Shown piece by piece: positions 1 to 5,034 of a stretch of 7,845 bases of DNA (position 1 is the first letter of the stretch; each line of letters begins with the position of its first letter). The position numbers and the translations under genes are program-made. Source of the DNA: DATLYT01 sp035574455 (GTDB lineage Bacteria > Bacteroidota > Ignavibacteria > UBA10030). The stretch covers positions 1 through 7,845 of the forward strand of contig DATLYT010000141.1 in assembly GCA_035574455.1 (NCBI GenBank), given 5' to 3'. The notes below the pieces were generated by a model. The model did not search any database and was not told the DNA's origin. It was given only the letters and a program-made list of their open reading frames with translations.

Positions 1-1825
1 GCCCAACGATCTCTGCCAACTGCTCCTCTGTCGCAAACTTTACCCCCTGCACCGACCCAAACGCCTCCAACAGCTCTTTTGCCCTCTTCTTCCCGATTCC
101 CTTCACAAGGTCAAGCTCTGTCTGCAGGATACGACGTGACCGAAGTGTACGGTGATAGGTAATGGCAAACCGGTGAGCTTCATCTCGAATCTGTTGAAGC
201 AGCCGGAGTCCGGAGGAGGTTCTTGGCAACGTGAGCGGTTCACTTGAGCCGGGAACAAAGACCTCTTCCAGCCGCTTCGCCAAACCAATCATCGGGATAT
301 TCGATATCCCCAATTGTGAGAGAACTTCGACGGCACTCGAGAGCTGACCTTTACCGCCATCAACCATAATGAGGTCTGGGAGTGGAGCTCCTTCTTGTTG
401 AAGACGCGTATATCGCCGTTGGACGACTTCACGCATGCTTGCAAAATCGTCAGGACCGCGGACGGTTCGGATTCTGAAGTGACGGTACTCGCTTTTCTTT
501 GGTTTTGCGTCCTCAAACACCACCATCGAGGCAACGGCATCGCTTCCTTGAATGTTGGAGATGTCAAAACACTCGATGATCCGAGGAGGAGCGCTGAGCC
601 TCAGGTCACGCTGGAGCGCCTTCACGGAATGCGGGATGAATTCCCCCCGCTTCATGCGCTGGATTTCAAGCTCATCCACAAGGAATTGCGCGTTATTCCG
701 CGCCATCGCTATCAGTTTCGCCTTATCACCGCTTTTGGGAGATTCGAGCTTGACCGTATCGCCCCGACGAGATTCTAACCAGGAACGAAGGAGCGCTTCC
801 GACGGCAGCTCAAGAGGAACAAGGATTTCCGCCGGGAGGTCATCTTCTTCGAGATAATAACGCTCGATGAGGTTCTCCACCAAGTCTTCTTCCGACTTTC
901 CTTCCACATTACCCATGTAGAAATGCCGGCTCCCCACCAGCTTGCCCTCGCGCACACGGAAGATAACTCCAGCCGCATCATCGTTCTTCATCGCAACCGC
1001 CAGGATATCCCTATCGACCAATTTGACATCGACGACGCGCTGCTTTTCCGTGTACACCTTCAAGGCTCGAATCCGATCGCGTACCCGTGCGGCATCTTCA
1101 AAGCGCATCTCCTCTGCGTACCGTTGCATCTCTTGCTCTAAGGCCTCGACAACCACACCGGTTTTTCCTTTCAAAACACTCGCCACGTGGTCAATCATGG
1201 TGCGATAATGCTCTTGCGAAACGAGTCCCTCACACGGTCCCTCACACTTCTTAATATGGTAATCGAGACAAATTTTGAACTTACCTTTCTTGATCGACTC
1301 CTCCGTGAGGTCGTAGTTGCAGCTTCGGATCATGAAGATATCCCGCACGGTCTTCAGCGCAAACCGCATGGTCTTCACATCCGCGTAGGGACCAAAGTAG
1401 CGGGAGCCATCGCGGACGATTCTTCTGGTGACAAAAACACGAGGAAACGGCTCGTTGGTAATTACAATGTAGGGGTAGCTCTTATCGTCTTTGAGGACAA
1501 CATTGTAACGGGGTTTGAACTTCTTGATGAGGTTGGCTTCGAGAATGAGCGCCTCGACTTCCGAGTTGGTGACAATCAGCTCGACATCAGCGATCTTCTC
1601 CACCATAACATCGAGCTTCGGGTCGGCGGCACGCGATTTCTGAAAGTACTGCCGCACGCGGGATCGGAGATTTTGCGCCTTACCAACGTAGATGACCTTC
1701 CCTTCAGCATTTTTGAATTGATACACGCCCGGTTCCGTCGGCAGCGAATCCAACTTTTCCGCAAGTGAAAGCTCGCTCGCGCGGAGGCGAATCCCTTTCT
1801 CTTGTACGTCTTCCCTCTCAGCCAT
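1..1825 (-). CDS. uvrC: UvrABC system protein C, excision nuclease subunit (3' end cut by window edge)
   Basis: UvrC makes the incisions on both sides of a lesion in nucleotide excision repair, acting on DNA loaded by UvrA and UvrB. I translated the frame from the ATG at 1825 to the left edge: 608 codons without a stop, close to the usual length of about 610, so only the last few residues are missing. The GIY-YIG domain is at residues 31-105, with likely catalytic Y46, R56 and E91. Cysteines 169, 186, 194 and 198 match the four-cysteine iron-sulfur site known in UvrC. A UVR (UvrB-binding) motif lies at about 225-260. The RNase H-like nuclease has D421 (FDISN), D459/D460, D489 (VDGGKGQ) and H551 (RDEAHRFA). 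The helix-hairpin-helix tail starts near 573. The chosen start overlaps the mce stop by 8 bp and adds about 15 residues before the family's usual start; no clear Shine-Dalgarno precedes it. The identification is very secure. Confidence 0.97.
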   Translation of the reverse strand, partial: MAEREDVQEKGIRLRASELSLAEKLDSLPTEPGVYQFKNAEGKVIYVGKAQNLRSRVRQYFQKSRAADPKLDVMVEKIADVELIVTNSEVEALILEANLIKKFKPRYNVVLKDDKSYPYIVITNEPFPRVFVTRRIVRDGSRYFGPYADVKTMRFALKTVRDIFMIRSCNYDLTEESIKKGKFKICLDYHIKKCEGPCEGLVSQEHYRTMIDHVASVLKGKTGVVVEALEQEMQRYAEEMRFEDAARVRDRIRALKVYTEKQRVVDVKLVDRDILAVAMKNDDAAGVIFRVREGKLVGSRHFYMGNVEGKSEEDLVENLIERYYLEEDDLPAEILVPLELPSEALLRSWLESRRGDTVKLESPKSGDKAKLIAMARNNAQFLVDELEIQRMKRGEFIPHSVKALQRDLRLSAPPRIIECFDISNIQGSDAVASMVVFEDAKPKKSEYRHFRIRTVRGPDDFASMREVVQRRYTRLQQEGAPLPDLIMVDGGKGQLSSAVEVLSQLGISNIPMIGLAKRLEEVFVPGSSEPLTLPRTSSGLRLLQQIRDEAHRFAITYHRTLRSRRILQTELDLVKGIGKKRAKELLEAFGSVQGVKFATEEQLAEIVG

Positions 1826-2225
1826 GTTTTTTCTGGCTAATTTCGATTAAGACACCATTGGTCGATTTGGGATGAAGAAACGCAACGAGGTACCCATCTG
1901 CACCCTCCCGCGCTCGCTCATCAATCAACTGAAAGCCCATCTGCTTCAACCGTTTCAGTTCGGCATCGATATCATCCACCACAAAGGAGACATGGTGAAC
2001 CCCCTCTCCCCGCTTCTCGATAAAGCGGGCGATCGGTGAATCCGGTTGCGTCGCCGCTAACAACTCAATCGATGTTTCTCCCACACGAAACATCACGGTC
2101 GAAACTTTCTGGTCTGGAACTTCCTCTTCGTGGTCGGGAGTATTGTTCAAGAGTTTTCGAAACAACTCTCGTGACTCACCGAGATCTTTAACGGCAATGC
2201 CGATATGCGCAATGGATTTGAACAT
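1818..2225 (-). CDS. mce: Methylmalonyl-CoA epimerase (VOC superfamily)
   Basis: This enzyme interconverts (2R)- and (2S)-methylmalonyl-CoA, linking propionyl-CoA carboxylase to B12-dependent methylmalonyl-CoA mutase in the cytoplasm. The 135-residue protein is full length for the family and is a tandem of two small VOC half-domains. The start MFKSIAHIGIAVKDL is the standard family N-terminus. Likely metal-site residues are H7 (HIGIAV), E54 (SIELL), H78 (VHHVSF) and E128 (VLIEIS). The segment around residues 116-125 (FLHPKSTNG) is also typical. The mutase and carboxylase genes are not in this window. The gene is first in a two-gene unit: a sigma70-like promoter lies about 45 bp upstream and its TGA overlaps the uvrC ATG, which suggests translational coupling. 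The ribosome site is weak (GAGAAA, 5 nt from the ATG). Another VOC-family activity is possible but less likely given the close match to the epimerase pattern. Confidence 0.93.
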   Translation of the reverse strand: MFKSIAHIGIAVKDLGESRELFRKLLNNTPDHEEEVPDQKVSTVMFRVGETSIELLAATQPDSPIARFIEKRGEGVHHVSFVVDDIDAELKRLKQMGFQLIDERAREGADGYLVAFLHPKSTNGVLIEISQKKHG

Positions 2226-2269
2226 GATGGTTTCTCGTGTTGGTGTTTGAACGCCCGAGCTTACTACTC

Positions 2270-2298
2270 AATATACGGGACGGAGAAGCGGAGGTCAA
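2270..2298 (-). promoter_or_regulatory. Sigma70-type promoter for mce-uvrC
   Basis: Reading the minus strand, TTGACC (2298-2293) and TATATT (2275-2270) are separated by exactly 17 bases, a near-consensus -35/-10 pair. Transcription would start near 2263, giving a leader of about 38 nt before the mce ATG at 2225. It sits in the only sizeable intergenic gap of the window (2226-2356), downstream of the DUF1015 stop. The rest of the gap holds only a weak imperfect hairpin at 2302-2321 and no T-tract terminator. The motif and spacing are seen directly; promoter activity is inferred. Confidence 0.65.
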
Positions 2299-2356
2299 TC
2301 GGCAACCTGAAGCTGAGGTGCAATCTTTTTACCACATCTCTATTTGAGAAGCATCC

Positions 2357-3637
2357 TTAGTCAGTCAGCGAATGGAGTATCAAACCTGAAACGAGTTTCG
2401 GGTAGAAGTACGTCGATTTCTGCGGCATCGTGTAGCCCGCTTTGGCAACAGCCCGGACTTGGGCGATAGGGGTAGGATTCACTAAGAAAGCAATCTGTGC
2501 TTTTCCCTCCCGCACGCGCTTCACAGCCTGTCGCGCATCCTTGGTGTAATCGATATTTGTTTTGAGCTCTTGTGCCTCAACAGAGATGCCGAGAAGCTGT
2601 TTCAGGATGAGTGAGTGGAGAAGCGAAACATCGAGTTCCTTTACTTCCCGTGGTATGTTATCGGTGATGAGATCCTGTCCAGTGTGGGCGGGTTTGAGCG
2701 TTGCCAAGTATAAGAACGGATCGTCCTGAAGAACCACGCCAAACGCAGGCGCCGAAGAAGATTTCATTCCTTCGGCTACGTCCTCATACTCGCGAAATTC
2801 CCGAAGAATGAAGTACTCGCCCAGGGCTGCGAGGAATGCCGAACGATCAAACCGGGGTAACGAGTGCACAAGCCGATGCGTCGGATAGATCACCAAGCTC
2901 TCATCGTCGATATTGGTGAAAAACATCATCACATAGTTATACAGCTCGTTGCCGGTATGGTGGGGATTCTCTGCCCGTCGTTTGTTCCGATAGGCCAGAG
3001 CAGTCTCATAACGGTGATGGCCATCGGCAATAAGTGCCTGCTTTTCCCGCATCAAAGCTTGAACGGCCTGAATGGTCTGCTCATCCTGAAGCCGCCAGAC
3101 CTTGTTCTGAACATCCTCAAACAATACGTCAATAATCGGCGGTGTCTTCGCAACGCCGTTGAGATACTGGTCGATCTCACTACGAGGGTCAGAATAGAGA
3201 GAAAACACTTGGTCAAAGTTGGCATTGGTGGCGTTGAGGAGCTTCAGTCGATCTTCACGCGGCTTGGCGAGCGTTTTCTCGTGCGGCAGGACGACGCGTT
3301 TGTCAAATTCCTCCAGACGACACAACGCGATAAAGCCCCGGCGGGTTAGTCGACGTCCCGTGAGATCTTCAAAGGTCTGGTAAAGGACGTAAAGTGCAGG
3401 TTTCTCGTCCCGGACAAAGATCTGCTCCTGCAGCCAGCGCTGGAAATGCTCTGCAGCAGATGTGTAGCGGTCTTCTTCTTTTCCCAAAATCAGCCGGATA
3501 ACATTGTAGGGGCTTGCATCGTAGAGCGTCGCCTGTTGCTCCGGGGAAATCACATCGTAGGGAGGGGCAACAACATCTGCCAAGGTCACTTTCGATTGGT
3601 TGTAAAGGATTCCGCGAAAGGGTTTGATTTCAAGCAT
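2357..3637 (-). CDS. DUF1015 family protein, function unknown
   Basis: The protein belongs to the DUF1015 family (PF06245), conserved across many bacteria without an established function. I place the start at the ATG at 3637, giving 426 residues beginning MLEIKPFRGILYN, the usual family start. A longer reading from 3715 adds 26 unlike residues and would overlap era. Family landmarks are VVAPPYDVIS at 22-31, LPHEKT at 117-122, ADGHHRYETAL at 204-214, YVMMFFTNIDDESL at 235-248, and a C-terminal KSTYFYPKLVSGL block at 407-419. DGHHR followed by a small residue resembles the nucleotide/phosphate-binding motif of ParB/sulfiredoxin-like proteins, which include serine kinases; the link is my inference. 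There is no signal peptide or membrane segment, so it is probably cytoplasmic. It follows era after a 23-nt gap and is probably co-transcribed. No Shine-Dalgarno is visible in that gap. Confidence 0.9.
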   Translation of the reverse strand: MLEIKPFRGILYNQSKVTLADVVAPPYDVISPEQQATLYDASPYNVIRLILGKEEDRYTSAAEHFQRWLQEQIFVRDEKPALYVLYQTFEDLTGRRLTRRGFIALCRLEEFDKRVVLPHEKTLAKPREDRLKLLNATNANFDQVFSLYSDPRSEIDQYLNGVAKTPPIIDVLFEDVQNKVWRLQDEQTIQAVQALMREKQALIADGHHRYETALAYRNKRRAENPHHTGNELYNYVMMFFTNIDDESLVIYPTHRLVHSLPRFDRSAFLAALGEYFILREFREYEDVAEGMKSSSAPAFGVVLQDDPFLYLATLKPAHTGQDLITDNIPREVKELDVSLLHSLILKQLLGISVEAQELKTNIDYTKDARQAVKRVREGKAQIAFLVNPTPIAQVRAVAKAGYTMPQKSTYFYPKLVSGLILHSLTD

Positions 3638-3660
3638 ATTCGATACACGGAGAGAGTATG

Positions 3661-4572
3661 TCAGTTTGCAGCGTCGTATCCTAACCGTTTCAACCACTGT
3701 TCTTTCTGGCGCCACCGTTCTCCGACTTTGACAAACAATTCAAGGAAGACCGGACGACCGAGGAAGAGTTCGATCTCTTGACGGGCGCTAAGACCGATTT
3801 TTTTGAGTGCCTCACCATTCTTGCCGATGATAATCCCTTTCTGAGAATCACGCTCAACGATAATATCGGCCGCGATATAGGTTTTGCCTTCCTCGCGTTC
3901 TTTAAACTCCCGAACTAACACTGCCGTCGAATACGGTATTTCGTCTCGAAAGTGCTCAAATATTTTTTCACGAACGAACTCTGCTACAAAAAACCGCTCC
4001 GGATGCTCGCTCACAATATCGGTCGGATAGAACGGCTCGTGCTCGGGCAAATCTCGGATAATGGTCTTGACCAGATCATCGACATTCTCATTCTTCAACG
4101 CAGAAATCGGAATAATCTCGCGAAAAACTCCCTGTTTCGCCAGAGTATCGATCAGAGGCAACAGCTCACGCCGGTCAATCGTATCAACTTTGTTAATGAC
4201 AAGATAGAGTGGTTTGGAAGCCCACTTTTTCACGACATGGTGAGTGACTTCAGGCGGCAGCTCAGTCCCTCGACTGACCTCTGTCAGAACAAGAATGATA
4301 TCGGCGTCGCGCAATGCCATGCTGGCATATTGCATCATCCGTTCCTGCAGGAGGTACTTCGGTGTGATCAGACCGGGCGTATCGAGAAAGATGATTTGAG
4401 CGTCATCCCGGCTCAGAATGCCCAAGACCCGCTGCCGTGTTGTCTGTGGTTTGCGTGTAACGATCGAGACCTTCTGCTGCAGCAGAGTGTTCATCAGTGT
4501 CGACTTGCCGACATTCGGCTCGCCGACAATCGCAACATAGCCCGCTTTAAAACGCTTTTCGGATTCACTCAT
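3661..4572 (-). CDS. era: GTPase Era, 30S ribosome assembly factor
   Basis: Era is an essential GTPase that binds the 3' end of 16S rRNA and acts in late maturation of the 30S subunit. The 303-residue length is normal. The GTPase motifs are all present: G1 GEPNVGKS (17-24), G2 within PQTTR (42-46), G3 DTPG (64-67), G4 NKVD (127-130) and G5 SAL (157-159). The C-terminal type II KH domain carries GIIIGKNG at 246-253. The protein ends LKRLGYD plus three residues, as expected. The ATG at 4572 gives MSESEKRFKAGYVAIVGEPNVG, a normal Era N-terminus, although no Shine-Dalgarno precedes it. Upstream are glnB and a stable hairpin ending 17 bp before the start. Era is therefore expressed either by read-through from secA-glnB or from a promoter I could not identify. 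DUF1015 follows 23 nt after the stop. Confidence 0.98.
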   Translation of the reverse strand: MSESEKRFKAGYVAIVGEPNVGKSTLMNTLLQQKVSIVTRKPQTTRQRVLGILSRDDAQIIFLDTPGLITPKYLLQERMMQYASMALRDADIILVLTEVSRGTELPPEVTHHVVKKWASKPLYLVINKVDTIDRRELLPLIDTLAKQGVFREIIPISALKNENVDDLVKTIIRDLPEHEPFYPTDIVSEHPERFFVAEFVREKIFEHFRDEIPYSTAVLVREFKEREEGKTYIAADIIVERDSQKGIIIGKNGEALKKIGLSARQEIELFLGRPVFLELFVKVGERWRQKEQWLKRLGYDAAN

Positions 4573-4589
4573 ACGTCAGTACACAACAA

Positions 4590-4623
4590 AGCGTCCTTAT
4601 GCAGACCGTGCTGCCAGGACGCT
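4590..4623 (-). terminator. Two-tier hairpin after glnB, candidate intrinsic terminator or attenuator
   Basis: The minus strand reads AGCGTCCT (4623-4616) and AGGACGCT (4597-4590), a perfect 8-bp stem. Inside it GCAG (4614-4611) pairs with CTGC (4604-4601) around a CACGGT loop, with small unpaired G and ATA on the two sides. The structure begins 12 nt after the glnB stop. It is followed by TTGTTGTG, which continues the stem's last T into a short T-rich run broken by G. The placement is right for a terminator, but the interrupted T-tract suggests partial termination or an RNA-processing or stability element. Era begins 17 bp further on. Confidence 0.55.
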
Positions 4624-4635
4624 GAAGAACAAGCC

Positions 4636-4974
4636 TCAGATCGCATCTTCGCCGGATTCTTCCGTCCGAACTCGGACGACATCTTCTACCGGAGAGACAA
4701 AGATCTTCCCGTCTCCCACTTCACCCGTCTTTGCCGCCTTGATGATCGTGGAGACGATGTTTTCGACCATCGAATCCTTCGCGATAATTTCCAACTTCAC
4801 CTTCGGTAGAAAATCGATCTTGTACTCCGCACCACGGTATGTTTCCGTATGTCCTTTCTGTCGTCCGTAGCCTTTCACCTCGGTGAGTGTCATCCCACGA
4901 ACTCCGATTTCCGAAAGTGCCTCCCGCACGTCATCGAGCTTGAACGGACGAATAATGGCTTCAATTTTTTTCAC
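4636..4974 (-). CDS. glnB: Nitrogen regulatory protein P-II
   Basis: PII is a trimeric sensor of ATP/ADP and 2-oxoglutarate that controls nitrogen-assimilation targets by protein contact. The 112-residue length is canonical. The T-loop (37-55) contains RQKGHTETYRGAEY with Tyr51, the uridylylation site in proteobacteria, and Gln39, a 2-oxoglutarate/Mg ligand. The B-loop TGEVGDGKIF is at 83-92, and R101 and R103 in the C-loop are nucleotide contacts. Asp54 is more GlnB-like than GlnK-like. No ammonium transporter or glutamine synthetase gene adjoins it here, which also fits GlnB. The start is the GTG at 4974, giving MKKIEAIIRPFKLDD, the family consensus. An ATG four bases upstream is in another frame and stops after five codons. 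The gene follows secA after 60 bp and is followed by a hairpin. Whether Tyr51 is modified in this organism cannot be told from this window. Confidence 0.96.
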   Translation of the reverse strand: MKKIEAIIRPFKLDDVREALSEIGVRGMTLTEVKGYGRQKGHTETYRGAEYKIDFLPKVKLEIIAKDSMVENIVSTIIKAAKTGEVGDGKIFVSPVEDVVRVRTEESGEDAI

Positions 4975-4980
4975 TCATGT

Positions 4981-4986
4981 CTCTCC
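4981..4986 (-). promoter_or_regulatory. Ribosome binding site of glnB, supporting the GTG start
   Basis: The minus strand has GGAGAG at 4986-4981. It lies 6 nt before the GTG at 4974 but only 2 nt before the out-of-frame ATG at 4978, so spacing favours GTG. It is the only clear Shine-Dalgarno among the five gene starts visible in this window. Confidence 0.7.
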
Positions 4987-5034
4987 GTTCTGTTGACTCT
5001 GCGTTACACCGCGCACCGCGCGCAACTCGTGGTC

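Noticed and set aside
554..565. UvrC nuclease motif DISN instead of the E. coli DISH
   Set aside because: Asn at this place is common in UvrC from other phyla, and the catalytic Asp is retained. It is not a sign of inactivation.
1187..1768. Plus-strand frame of 193 codons antisense to the 5' part of uvrC
   Set aside because: It mirrors the GIY-YIG and cysteine regions of UvrC and has no recognisable domain. The plus-strand frames at 5278-5928 and 6952-7614 are likewise shadows of secA.
2302..2321. Imperfect inverted repeat just upstream of the mce promoter (GCACCT / AGGTTGC)
   Set aside because: Only 4 contiguous pairs, or 6 with a bulge, and no T-tract. It is too weak to call a terminator or operator.
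3638..3715. N-terminal extension of the DUF1015 protein from an upstream start
   Set aside because: The 26 extra residues are encoded by the era 3' end and spacer, are basic and unlike the family, and the usual family start MLEIKPFRG follows at 3637.
3952..4809. Long plus-strand reading frame of 285 codons antisense to era and glnB
   Set aside because: It lies wholly opposite two well-identified genes, resembles no protein family, and crosses their boundary. It is a shadow of the coding strand's codon bias.
5007..5022. GC-rich element after secA: tandem CACCGCG repeat and a CGCGC-ACC-GCGCG hairpin
   Set aside because: The stem is only 5 bp, there is no T-tract, and the composition is very GC-rich. 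It could be chance, so it is not called a terminator.
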